From Jaltomata sinuosa (lineage: Eukaryota > Streptophyta > Magnoliopsida > Solanales > Solanaceae): 64,000 nt of DNA. The DNA is taken from contig QJPP01007528.1 in assembly GCA_003996215.1 (NCBI GenBank), positions 22,501 to 86,500 of the forward strand. Reading direction: 5' to 3'. How positions within the stretch are numbered: the first letter of the stretch is position 1; each line of letters starts with the position of its first letter. Shown one piece after another: positions 11,601 to 21,742 of the stretch. The notes under the pieces were generated by a model. It saw only the letters and a program-made list of their open reading frames with translations, ran no database searches and was not told the origin of the DNA. The translations under genes were made by a program, and so were the position numbers.

Positions 11601-12135
11601 TGTGAGGCCTCCCTCTATTGTTGCACCAAGTAAACCTGAGCCCATTAAAATCAACACACCATACCACAGTTATCCATACAAGAAATGAAATCCCAACTTT
11701 TCTCCATTCTGTGATGTTCACCTCTTTTTTTTTCCAGGGCTCATAATAACATTAAAATTCCTACTGATATTCCATGGTCCATCTATCATGCTACTGCACT
11801 ATCTAAGACTATCTCATAAGGGAACTCTCAAATTTTGTTTCTTTTTAGCACAGACAAATTTAAGACATCCAAAAAATCTCATCAGAGCCTATTTTATTAA
11901 TTTTGGTCTTGACTAGTTGTTCATCGTCATGGATCACAGAGACATTATAACCATCAACACTGAATACCCAAATATTTCCATTAGTATTAGCAAGACAACA
12001 TGACTTACTAGCATTGACAAAAGGCTCCTGGATAGAAATAAACTGTATCCTTTGTATTTTAGCTAGAAACTTCAGTCTTTCAGAAGTCCCTTTGGATTTT
12101 ATTCCCCTAATATTCCAAATGATCGTATTGATCAT
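8622..12135 (-). pseudogene. LINE ORF2 remnant: endonuclease, reverse transcriptase, RNase H 5' part
   Basis: The ORF opens at 12135 with MINTIIWNIRGIKSK, the classic start of a plant LINE apurinic-type endonuclease. A GSDHTP block near 11510 is the conserved C-terminal SDH motif of that fold. The reverse transcriptase begins at about 11240 with FEMRPISLSNVCNKIITK, followed by the NQSSFIKGR block. FFHSSRGLKHG near 10850 and a degraded ADD catalytic site near 10690 follow. LSVGCRTIFIKHVRQSQP near 10190 marks the RT thumb side. WWRFRTN at 9940 and the zinc-binding region at 9600-9300 precede RNase H (IKLNTDGSKNGDGK at 8930). The RNase H is cut at 8622 by the hAT-type insertion and resumes at 2616. 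Numerous frameshifts. Confidence 0.85.
10274..10633. repeat. 180-bp tandem duplication inside the LINE RT
   Basis: The stretch beginning TTTTGTTTTCCAATATA at 10274 recurs at 10454, a period of exactly 180 bp, with about 95 percent identity and a small deletion in the second copy near 10583. It duplicates the RT block between the ADD site and the thumb, so the LINE was rearranged after or at insertion. Confidence 0.88.
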
Positions 12136-12299
12136 TAAGAACTATTGAGGGTGTTACTTGTTTGAGTGTCTTTGACCTTGGCCCTAGTGATGGGGCCAGG
12201 GTATTCCATTTCTTTCAGCTTGTGAGTTTCTTTTGTCTTTTATGAATCTTGGAGATAGGTTATCGGTCATTATCTTTGAGTTTATTTCTTGTATAATAT

Positions 12300-14012
12300 C
12301 ATCATCTTTTTCCCGAATCATGCCATGTATTTTTAGGGGCAAATGCTTGTATAAGTTCCTCTTCATGATCAGTAGAATTGCGTTCCTCATAATTCTCATC
12401 CTCTTGACTGTCTTCTTCATCAATGTCTTGTTCATCATCCTGATTGGAGTCATAATCACTAGATTCATTATCATCCTCAAGGATTTCTTGTTGATCTAAA
12501 TGGTGTATAATAGAGGTCGTGTTAGAAGCACCATTGAGGTCTTCATTGCAGTGCAAATCAACAAAGAGTTGGATTTCCTGAGGTTCAATATTGTCAGCAA
12601 TTGTTCTAGGAGCTAGAGTATTCTGAGTTTCGGCTATACTGTCATGCCCCTTTTGTGTGATGGTGATAGTTTTGGGTTCTACACAATTAGGTATAGTAGG
12701 GGTTGCATATTGTAAACTCGTAGAAAAGTCATTTGTTGTGGATAGAGGAAGGTTGGCATTGCATTGAGAGAGATCTCTTGATAGTTCCTGGGAAAGCTTA
12801 TAAGTGTTGTTGATAGTAGGTGCATAACAATTTTGCTTAATAGAGATACTATTTTCCTGGGATCTATCAAAATTCAGCTTATCAGGAGTAGAATTGCAAC
12901 GAAAATCAGGAGCAACGAGCAAAACTGCCAGAAATAGGGTCAATAAAATGGCTCTGAGAAATCTTCCTAGTAGATGCCTGTTTGGCAGGGGTATAGTTAA
13001 GAGAAATAGGGTTTGAAGCACCCTTAATAATAACACGTTCAACATTAGTATTCACTGGATCAGTAGGGGGAATGTCATGCTTGACATCACATGTCTTCCT
13101 ACAAAAATAGAAAGTTACTCTGTGCATTATGCTAGTTTTGGCTAGCTTGGTATGTTCAATATCAGAAATGGCAGCAGTAGCACCCTCATTAGCATCCATC
13201 TGACGCACTGAATTAGAGAAAATAAATATCGATTGGTAAGGGTTGGTTTAATAGGATCAACTATAGGGACTGCCTGATTGACAATAACAGTATGACCAGC
13301 CTGAAGTAAAATGCCCGGGGAATTATTTGACAACAACTCATCACCAAGATTAGAAATAAAGGGAAATGCTGGATTGTTCCCTAGGTACAAAGCTACCAAA
13401 ATCCAAATGATCAAAAGAATTTTTAACGGGGATAGGGGTATTGATCACAAAAGTGATCTAAGCATTCAAGTTCACATCCTTCAAGCCAGTATAATGATCA
13501 GAGTACACAACAACAGATTTACCATTACTTCGAAATCTCCTTTTGGGCCTGAACTTGTTTCACAGGATCAATTCTATTAGTACTTCGATGAACCACCCAT
13601 TTCATCTTCTTTCTATCAAGGTTGGCCCTCAATTCGTTATGATGTTTTAGATTTTTTTGGAGCATGAGACTTCTAAGAATTTGCCAATAATTGTCAGTCT
13701 ACAGACATTTGCAAGCTCTTCTTCCTCTTTCAGAGTAAAGAAAACAACAGGCTTTCCTATGAGGACTCCGGTGGTCGGAATTTTAGCACAGGCTTCACCC
13801 AAAGAGGTCTATGGTGATCGCGCACTTAGAGAAGCTGTGTGTGATTCAGTAGCTTGTTCATGATCTAGATTCCCAATGGTTAGGGGATCGTTATGATGTG
13901 CCACAACCAAGGAGGCTTGACCAGCCATGGGTGGCGGCCGAAGAACCGCTAACGGCTTGGGTGCTATCAACGGCTCTTTCCTTTAGAGAGAGAATTTTGT
14001 TTTATCCATTTT
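12300..14012 (-). pseudogene. LINE ORF1 remnant (gag-like, DUF4283-type)
   Basis: The translation near 13760-13660 reads GKPVVFFTLKEEEELANVC then LTIIGKF, the pattern of the N-terminal domain found in ORF1 of plant L1-type LINEs (GKP...F...LVGKF). This domain is thought to act in RNA and particle binding. Upstream the frame starts near 14012 but hits stops at once. The distal part (12350-12500) encodes a run rich in Asp and Glu, with DSNQDDEQDIDEEDSQ visible. The ORF is broken into at least three pieces in different frames. No clean CCHC zinc knuckle was seen, so that part may have decayed. Confidence 0.6.
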
Positions 14013-14015
14013 TAA

Positions 14016-14311
14016 TCAAGCGCTTGTTGGGAGACAACTCAATCGACTATCAAGAAGTTTTCTTTCTCTAATTTACATGTCTTTTTTACATTATGTTTAT
14101 GCATTAAGGACAAAATTATTTAAGCACAGAATGGTGAAATACTTTTTGTCTAGTCGTAGTATTAGTGATAATAGTAGTTAATAGTCATCAGACAATTAGA
14201 ATGGGGTTAACTCAATGGGCAGTATAGGTCGGGTGTCAATCACCTCTCACCTTAATTTGGGGGCGTGACATCAACAATACGCAAAATTTTTGTAGCTAGT
14301 GTGGCCTCACA
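14016..14311. other. Unassigned intergenic sequence
   Basis: Nothing recognisable. AT-rich sequence precedes a tRNA-like TIR element. Confidence 0.4.
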
Positions 14312-14524
14312 CAGGGGTGGATCTAGAGGGGCGGGAGGGTATTCATCCGAACCCCCTTAGCAAACAATTTTGAATCCGCTGAACAACATGCAAAAGGTTA
14401 GCTCAGCAGTCGAGGACATTCAAAATGCACCTCAATATCCGGGGTTTGATTCTTAGGAATTGCATTATTTTATATATTTTTATTTTTTGGACCTCCTGAA
14501 TGAAAATTCTGACTCTATCATTGC
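14312..14524 (+). mobile_element. Small TIR element with internal tRNA-like promoter
   Basis: The ends CAGGGGTGGATCTAG at 14312 and, reversed from 14524, CAATGATAGAGTCAGAA are weakly inverted. Next to them are GAACCCCCTTAG and GGACCTCCTGAATG blocks. Inside, GGTTAGCTCAGCAG (14396-14409) fits an A box and GGGTTTGATTC (14442-14452) a B box, spaced as in tRNA genes. It may be a tRNA-derived SINE or a DNA element that captured one. No poly(A) is clear. Confidence 0.5.
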
Positions 14525-15039
14525 TCACACAGACCTTACGACAAAATATTTACGTACTTTCAACATTCATATTCATGTCCCAAGCAAACATTTACCTAAT
14601 ATATTTTATATTTTTAGTGTTTTATAAGCTATACTCCTTAGGGTGTACATAGGTTAATATCATAAATTAATATACTTCATAATTAAGGAACGTTTGTAAA
14701 TCTTAATTCCCACATTACAACTAGAGAAGCCCAAAAGACGGCTGGCTGAAAAAGAATGAGAATAGCACATTGATAAATACATCGCCTTTATTATAGGTAA
14801 ATTTCGAACTTGCGAAATCCAGAATATCTTACATATACTGACCATTAGAAATACATCCGTAGAAGAAGAGTGGCATATATAATATATATGTTCTTCATAC
14901 ACAACATTATTTATTTCACATGCTAGGAAGAACTAAACGATATTGCCAAATATTCATCACACAAACAAATATATAAGTGTGTATACAATCATGCATATAT
15001 ATTTGCACGTGTTTATATCCACCAAAAAGCATAGATATT
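14525..15039. other. 3' flank of the MLP gene
   Basis: AT-rich, no gene. The part from about 14780 to 15005 has a diverged same-orientation copy at about 61735-61945. Confidence 0.55.
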
Positions 15040-15859
15040 CTATTTCTTGAGAAGGTGACCTTCGATATCTTTGATCAGATCAAGGGCAAAACCCAAAAGA
15101 ACAAGTGGCTCTGGAATTTCTTCAGTTTTCTTCTCGTACACAAATGTCCATGTAGCCCATTGGTGATCACATGATATAATAGTAGTGAAGGAATTGTACA
15201 ACTCTAACAGATCTCCTCCAATTACTTTCCAAGTAATTGATTTCTTCTGAGGATCAACGGCTTCAATCACTTGCTTAGCAATCTTATCTTTTCCATCTAT
15301 AATTTTAAAAAGAATAGTTGAAAATAGAAGAGATGTCACTCCGAGTTCAACAACCCAAAAATTGCTTAGCAATCTTAACTTTTGCATCTTATTTCGTCTG
15401 TTTTTCATTTCCATTTACTCAAAAAATGATCATTTAAATTCTCAAACCATTTGACATTGAGAAAAATATGGGAATGATGAACGAACTAATTAATTTCCAA
15501 TAAAACATTATTTTTCGCTGAATTTTTCTTTTTTGATGTTTAATTGGTAAGTTAAAAGATATACTACGGAAAGCACATATTCAGGACTAATAATGATATT
15601 AACAAATCAGAAAGTGTATTGGTGTAGCTTTTTAGTACTAAGTATTAATAATAATAACGCCCAAGTGTTAGTTGTGACGTGTAATATGAAGTCGAATTTA
15701 AGATAAATGAGTGATGAAAAAAGTTAATTTTACCTCATTCGATGCAAAATGTTTTCCTTAGAAATATATTTTATGGTAACCAAATACCACATGTGGCGCT
15801 TTCTTGCAAATATTATCTTGAATAAAAAATAATTTGGCATACCGGGTATATATATATAT

Positions 15860-15910
<51 letters not shown>

Positions 15911-16134
15911 TATAGAGAGAGAGAGAGAACAGGGAAACGAATGTTACCATCGTTATATTTCCAGCTAACTACAGATCCAGCCTTTATGATTCCACCTTCA
16001 TGAATCTCAAAATGGTTTATCTTACCGGGGCATATGTTGGGTATATGATGAGTATTGGTATGAAAAATATCATGAACCAAGTGTCCTCCACATTTTACCT
16101 CAACTGAACCAATCAACTTACCTTTCACACCCAT
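15040..16134 (-). CDS. Major latex protein (MLP)-like protein, Bet v 1 family, two exons
   Basis: Exon 1 is 16134-15948 and exon 2 is 15296-15040. The intron 15947-15297 (651 bp) starts GTAACA and ends TTATAG. It splits an Asp codon, giving 147 residues, close to the usual MLP length of about 150. Exon 1 starts MGVKGKLIGSVEVKCGGHLV and contains HTNTHHIPN and SVVSWKYND. Exon 2 has KDKIAKQVIEAVDPQKKS, VIGGDLLELYNSF and ends IKDIEGHLLKK. This is the conserved MLP layout and intron site. MLPs are soluble Bet v 1-fold proteins with a ligand-binding cavity, linked to stress and fruit or latex expression; the ligand here is unknown. An in-frame ATG at 16194 lies only about 12 bp past the TATA box, so the MGVKG start is preferred. 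No stop or frameshift is seen. Confidence 0.9.
15847..15928. repeat. Compound microsatellite (TA)n(GATA)n(GA)n in the MLP intron
   Basis: A TA run at about 15847-15862 is followed by about 12 GATA units to about 15910 and then a GA run to 15928. All lie within the single intron, so length variation would not alter the protein. Confidence 0.95.
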
Positions 16135-16205
16135 ATTTTCTTCTTCAATAAAGCTAAATATGTTGTATAAAGAAGGTGGTGAGAAAATGTTCACAAGTTA
16201 TAGTG

Positions 16206-16213
16206 TTTATATA
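16206..16213 (-). promoter_or_regulatory. TATA box of the MLP gene
   Basis: Minus-strand TATATAAA lies 72 bp upstream of the chosen ATG, which leaves room for a 5' leader of about 40-45 nt. No other promoter element was identified with confidence. Confidence 0.6.
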
Positions 16214-16215
16214 GA

Positions 16216-16792
16216 TTTTAATGTGTTGTGAAAACCTAGTAGAAAACATTATCCATGACATATATCTCAGGTTTCTCGTGGGGATCGATGATTAGGGTTA
16301 GTTAATTTCTTGTATAATTAGGTTTAATAGTAAGTTATAAATTAAATTTGACTTTCTGGTGAATTTTTACCTACTCATGCTAATTAAAATATGATGTAGA
16401 TAAGCTAATAATTAAGGTATATTCATTTTATAATCAAAATTGAGGTTAACAACGACTATGAGGCTTATTAAGGATCAGAAAGTTATGATCATTAATTTTA
16501 CTATTATAAGAAAATAATTGCATATCATTACTGTTGTGTTAAAAAAAATGATCATCTCTATCAAACAAGTCAATTATGTGACATAAATATTAATAATGTA
16601 CAACCACAAAAATTTGCATGATGGTGATTTTGTCTCCTATCTTCTACATTATCTTAATTTTTTATTGCAGTAAACGTACACATATACAAGATTTTGTTAT
16701 AGGGATCATATGCAATATATCTTGTGCTAAATCTAGGCAAATAAGTTTTACTGTTTCTTGATTAGTTGCATTTCATGATTCGAGCTCAAATT
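16216..16792. other. Upstream region of MLP, no gene
   Basis: AT-rich sequence with no ORF of note. It may hold upstream MLP promoter sequence, but I see no recognisable site. Confidence 0.4.
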
Positions 16793-17058
16793 CACTACTA
16801 CAAAATCATTTTTTTCTCACTGGAAAATGTTCGGTGGCTATTCACACAGACATTTTGATTGAATCGGTGAGAAAAGAAAAAATAGTAATGTTTTCATATG
16901 GAAAAATTAGGAAGTATCCCACAATTTCAGTGAGAATCTGTTTCTCACCTTGCATTTTCCTAGTGAGCTGATTCAGTGGGAATGTGCGAGAAAATCATAT
17001 TTTATAGCATAAATTTCTCACTGATTCGCAGTGGGTAAAACATTTGTTTTTAGTAGTG
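16793..17058. mobile_element. Short CACTA-type MITE
   Basis: This 266-bp element starts CACTACTACAAAA and ends TTTTTAGTAGTG, the inverted terminal pattern of the CACTA (En/Spm) superfamily. It is flanked by the 3-bp near-duplication ATT/GTT. Subterminal repeats of TCTCACTG and CAGTGAGAA type recur inside. There is no coding capacity. Confidence 0.85.
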
Positions 17059-17109
17059 GTTCGACTAAGTAATTCTTTTTCTTTCCCAGAAGGAAATAGA
17101 TAACACCTA

Positions 17110-17347
17110 CTCCCTCCGTCCCAATTTATATGAGTTAGTTTGACTCGGCACAGAGTTTAAGAAAGAAAGAAAGACTTTTGAAATGTGTGGTCTAAAATAA
17201 GTCATAGATGTTTGTGTGGTTGTAAATCATTTCATTAAGGATAAAATAGGCATTTTAAAGTTAAATTGTTACTAAATATAGAAATGTGTCATTCTTTTTG
17301 AGACTGACTAAAAAGGAAAGTGAGTCATATAAATTGGGAAGAGGGAG
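17110..17347. mobile_element. Stowaway (Tc1/mariner) MITE
   Basis: The ends CTCCCTCCGTCCCAATTTAT and, at the right, AAATTGGGAAGAGGGAG are inverted, flanked by the TA duplications at 17108-17109 and 17348-17349. Length is 238 bp, typical of Stowaway. Confidence 0.92.
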
Positions 17348-17439
17348 TAATTAGATACTTGAAATATGATCAAATGATGGAGCTAAGATTTTCATTTGCA
17401 AGAAAAGCACATACTTGTACTTGCATATATTAATTAGTG

Positions 17440-18435
17440 AAATAAACTCATGGTAGATTGAGAGAAGAGAAGGAAAGCTATGTATTTCGTATATTGATGT
17501 AGTACAGAGGCTCTATACTTATACACAAATAAAAGGCTATACGTGTAGAGTTCTAACTAAACAAAACTAAACTTCTCAGATATACATGGAGAATTAAGAT
17601 CTATATATTTAAATTCAAAGTAATCTCTAACTAACTCAATCTTGGCATTATCCTTTCTTCTTATCGGAATCTTCAACATGTACCTTCAAGCTAGTGAGAG
17701 GTCAAACTATATATCACTCGTAGCTTGATTCGAAATCCTGCAAATAGTTTCTATAATTTCAGTGCCTTTGTGTGTATATATGTCAGCTAGCTGATCTCCT
17801 GACCTTACAAACTGTGTGATAAGTTGTCCTAATGGCAGTCCATTTTCACATTTTTGGTTCTAGCATGTATAACTAGATTCACTTTCATATACTATACACT
17901 TCTATTAGCATAGAACAATGCAGGTATTGTTTTTAGATTTACTCCAATATCGTTAAGAATGTACATAATTCAACTGGTCACTTTACCTGTAGTTGAAGTT
18001 AGTGCTTTATAATACTCAGCTTTAGGACTAGATTTAGTTGTTGTGCTTTATAGTATGTAGTGTGTATCGAGATAGATAGTGTATCCTGTACGTAGTTGAT
18101 TTTCTTGTTGTAGTACAATTTCCCAGTGAGTGTCTGAGTATCTATATAGGTTGAAAGGTGATTATGAAAGAATCCTGAAACCGCGTTGCAAAGTTCCTGT
18201 AACATACCTGAGTATTATATCCACTTGAATATGTTCACTGTTTGGACTTTGGTAATTTGGCTTGTCAAATTTACTGCATGGAATATGTCAGGTCTAGTGA
18301 GTGCCAAGTACTGGACGACTTCCCACAATGTTTCTACACAAGGATGCATTATTTGGACTTCTAGTAGCCTCTTGTAAGCCATGTTTCTGTGCCAAATGCA
18401 TACTCACAGCCTTGACAACTATCGAAAAAGTCATC
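17440..18435 (-). pseudogene. Copia-B remnant: RNase H end and partial LTR
   Basis: On the minus strand, ILRYVTGTLQRGFRIL (about 18210), SPKAEYYKALTSTTGKVTQL (about 18000) and QFVRSGDQLADIYT (about 17800) follow the order of a Copia RT/RNase H C-terminus. Sequence at 17450-17600, with ACGTATAGCC and a TATA-like stretch, looks like part of the 3' LTR. The Gypsy element inserted at 18436 cuts it, and I could not identify its continuation beyond 27597. Heavily mutated. Confidence 0.72.
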
Positions 18436-20520
18436 TGTAACACCCCAGAACTTCCAAGCCCAGACTCAGCTCAGAAAACTAAAAAGAATTTAAAATTTTC
18501 AACTGTCAGCAAAACCACGAGTCAATCTCATGAGTCGTGAAACAGTCCACGAGTCGTACAGACCGAACTCGTGGAACCAAGATCAGAGGACTGCTCCCTA
18601 GTATTTCACTCTACGACCCAAGTCTATGACCCGTAGAAGTTTCTACGGAACGTAGAACCTGTCCGTGGAATCTTCCCTGCAGATGGCCCCCAGGATCCAC
18701 GAGTGGGATCCACGACCCGTGGAAGTTTCCACGAGTCGTGAACCACACTCGTGGAACCATTTTCCAGTAGTTCAGCCTAAGGGTCCCCAGGGTCCACGAG
18801 TAGGATCTACGACCCGTGGGAGTTTCCACGAGTCCTGAACCACACTCGTGGGATCCATTCCAGTAGCTCAAATTTCCTGCTCAGGAACCACGACAGGGTT
18901 CCATGAGCCATGAAAGTTCCCACAAGTTGTGGAACCTGAGACGCGAATTTTTCAACAGATTTTAAGTTAGTTTCTCAGGGGTATTTTAGACCTTTCCTTC
19001 TTAAATTAGCTCCGACTATAAATAGTCTTAGGCTTATTTTATTTAGGAAAAACCCAAAATAAATCTGTTTTCTTTCAAGTCAGTTCTCAAGCAAAAAGGA
19101 GCGTTCTTCTCCAAATTTCCAGGCCTAGGGTTTTCTCCTCCAAAGCTTGAACTTCAGTTTCTTGCAGGGATTTTCATCCACCAGGTATGTGGACATTCAG
19201 TAAGGGTTTAATCCACCCTTATGCCCAAAAACTCTCAGCTTCTTACAGTTTTCCATGAATTTAAGAACTAGGGCTCCTACCCAATTATGCAATTTATTCT
19301 AGAATTTTAGTCCTTGTGATTCTCACATGATTTGTATCCCGCTTTATAGGAGTTGCAATGTGTTTTAATGATTTGCATGAGTTTTCACCATGACTTGAGA
19401 AAATAGAAAATTAGTCCTAAATTGTAGGATTTTTCTAGAGTCTTATATTCTGTCAAATTTCAACCTAGATTGTTAGTATGAGTTTTAAAATCAAAATTTA
19501 GCCAGCTTTCAGTCTATTACAATATTTTAGAAAAAAATTAGTGATTTCGGACCATTTTAGTCCCGTCTAAAAAAACTCAAGACTTTAGTTTTAATGAGCT
19601 ATTAGTCTTCAACTTGGGAGTAGTGTTTAGCACCGAGTTGGACTAGGGTTCAGCGTACCCTTAAGGTCCCAGAACTACGTGCCAAGGTAGGTTTATAAGT
19701 CCTCTCTGTTGGGCATCAGATTTAGTGATCATGCTACAATTATGCCTTTATACCCTGGCAAGGTATATTGGGTCCTCTCGATGGGGCGTATACATTGGAC
19801 TCCATGTTTAGCTCACGTGGTTTATGTCGGTTAATAGATTCTCCCACACTATCAGTTTCAGTAAGGTACCTCAGGCCCACAACTTATATTTATTCTCAGC
19901 ATGTCTTCAGTTTACTCTTGCATCTTCAGTTATTTATGCATGCTTATATTTTGGGCCTATATACTGCAGTTGAGTTTAGTTTACAACATTTCAGTATGTT
20001 CAGCATATTTATATTTCAGTCAGCCTTTCATATCCCGCATGTTCAGCACATTCAAGGTACTGATGCATACTCTATGTGTTGCATCCTATCATGATACAGG
20101 TTCAGGTTCTCAGCTTCAGCCTCGCGATTAGATCTCCCCGATGCCCTATCAGCAACAGATAGTGGTGACTCCTCATCATTCGAGGACATATCTTTTATAT
20201 GCTTTTTGAATAGTCAGTTTGTCTTTACTTTCAGTATTTGGAGTTAGCTGGGGGCTTGTCCCTGCTGCTCATCAGTATTAGGGCCTTTCAGACATAGAGT
20301 CAGACTTCAGATTATGTAGTTCTATTGATTTTTAGACAGACTATCATTTCAGATATTTTTAGATTCATTACTCCTTTCAGTTATCATTTATTCAGTATGC
20401 TTCCATTTGTTTAGAATTATATTCAGTAGGCTTGTGATATGCCAGTTTCAGAGTTAGCTTGGGGTCACTTGTGATCCTAGGTCCTGTGTTTTATCTAGGG
20501 TCTAGTCTCAGGGTGTGACA
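18436..20520 (+). repeat. Gypsy 5' LTR
   Basis: It starts TGTAACACCCCAG and ends GGGTGTGACA. Its first 530 bp hold an array of CACGAGTCGTG-type palindromes, including a roughly 105-bp unit repeated twice (about 18680-18880). TATAAATAG is at about 19018. The small ORFs at 19768-20131 recur in the other LTR and are not genes. Confidence 0.93.
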
Positions 20521-20541
20521 AACTTGATATCAGAGCATCAG
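20521..20541 (+). promoter_or_regulatory. Gypsy primer binding site
   Basis: TTGATATCAGAGCATCAGG directly follows the 5' LTR and matches the initiator tRNA-Met complement (TGGTATCAGAGC) with one change. Confidence 0.75.
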
Positions 20542-20694
20542 GTTCAAGAGTCCTAGGGTGTCTGAAAGCCGCACTCATGAGGGAGAGGCTACGAGGTGTT
20601 TTAAGAAAAACTTTGCTTCTTTCATTATCCTTATTGTGCGATGAAGTTTAGTTCAGTTTCTCCTCTCTAATCCGTTCATTATGCATTTCAGATC

Positions 20695-21742
20695 ATGCCT
20701 TTTCAAAGAGCTAACACCCGCAATGCTAACGCTAATCTTCCGGCCCAAACCATGAGGTTACGAAGGCAGAGTTCCATAATGCAATCTAGCTATTGGCGCA
20801 GATTGTAGCCAACCAGGATAATGAGCAGGCCCCAGTTCCTGCTAACCAAAATGGTGGATCCTCTGCAGCCCGGGTTCGAGATTTTGTCCGCATGAATCCG
20901 CCAGAGTTTCTTGGGTCAAGGGTTAGTGAGGACTCATAGAATTTTATTGATGAGATCAAGAAGATTCTTGAGGTGATGCAAGTGACTGGTGCTAATAGTG
21001 TTGAGTTAGCATCCTATCAAATCAAAGATGTAGCTCATATCTGGTTCACGCAGTGGAAAGACAACAGGGGTGTGAATGCAGCTCCTGTGACATGAGATTG
21101 TTTTACTAGAGCCTTTTTGGACAGGTTATTCCCGAGGGAATTTAGATAGGCTAGGGCCTAAGAGTTTATGAATCTAAGGCAGGGATCGATGTCAGTCCAG
21201 GAATATGGGTTGAAGTTCACTCAGCTTTCTAGGTATGCCCCACATATGGTGGCTGATCCGAGGGCACAGATGGGTAAGTTCTTATATGGGGTATCTGATT
21301 TGGTGAAGACAGAGTGCAGGAATGCGATGCTATTAGGGGATATGGATATCTCTAGGTTGATGACCCATGCATAGCAGGTTGAGGAGGATAAGCTTAGGGA
21401 GATGGCTAAAGATAATAAGAAGGCTAGGATAGGCACCTATGAATATTCTTATCAGAGGTTGGGTGGTGGAAATCGCTCACAGTTCCAGCAGAGGTCGGCA
21501 TCCCCAACACCTTCATCAGCTAGTGCTCCGTCTCCCAGACCTCAACAGGATCAGAAAAAGTGAGCACCAGGATCTAAGTCACAGGGCAGTGCTTCAGGTA
21601 ACCCCATTTTTCCAGCCTGCTCCAAGTGTGGTAAGAATCACCCAGGGGAGTGCTTGGCTGGTAGAGAAGGGTGTTTTGAGTGTGGTCAGCTCGACCATAC
21701 GTTGAAGGACTGCCCTTTCTGCCAGGCAAAGACAGGGAGGTA
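20695..21742 (+). pseudogene. Gypsy gag
   Basis: ATG at 20695 begins MPFQRANTRNANANLPAQT. A retrotransposon gag domain follows (RDFVRMNPPEFLGS at about 20880, QGSMSVQEYGLKFTQLSRYA at about 21180). A zinc knuckle CFECGQLDHTLKDC (CX2CX4HX4C) is at about 21672-21713. At least five in-frame stops and frameshifts occur, for example near 20790, 20937, 21094, 21147 and 21373, so it is not translatable. Confidence 0.9.

Larger units (their letters stand above)
2400..14015 (-). mobile_element. Decayed LINE (non-LTR retrotransposon), split by nested insertions
   Basis: On the minus strand, domains occur in LINE order: an ORF1-like gag domain (about 13750), endonuclease (12135-11430), reverse transcriptase (about 11340-10060), the C-terminal zinc-binding region (about 9880-9300) and RNase H (8935-8622). 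RNase H resumes at 2616 on the far side of a 6-kb insertion, so both flanks join into one domain ending with a YCFREANQVVDILAK-like block and a GPYRLDLMQVP-like tail near 2470. Stops and frameshifts are frequent throughout, so it is dead. The 5' limit (about 14015) is set by the first ORF1 codons and the 3' limit (about 2400) by loss of coding similarity; no poly(A) or target duplication was identified. Confidence 0.85.

Noticed and set aside
16134..16194. Upstream in-frame ATG of the MLP ORF at 16194
   Set aside because: It falls about 12 bp downstream of the TATA box, before the expected transcription start. The MGVKG start matches the family.
19768..20131. Overlapping ORFs of 108 and 76 codons, recurring at 26787-27204
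   Set aside because: Both are LTR sequence of the Gypsy element, rich in Tyr, Ser and Phe codons from TTCAGT-type repeats, with no domain.
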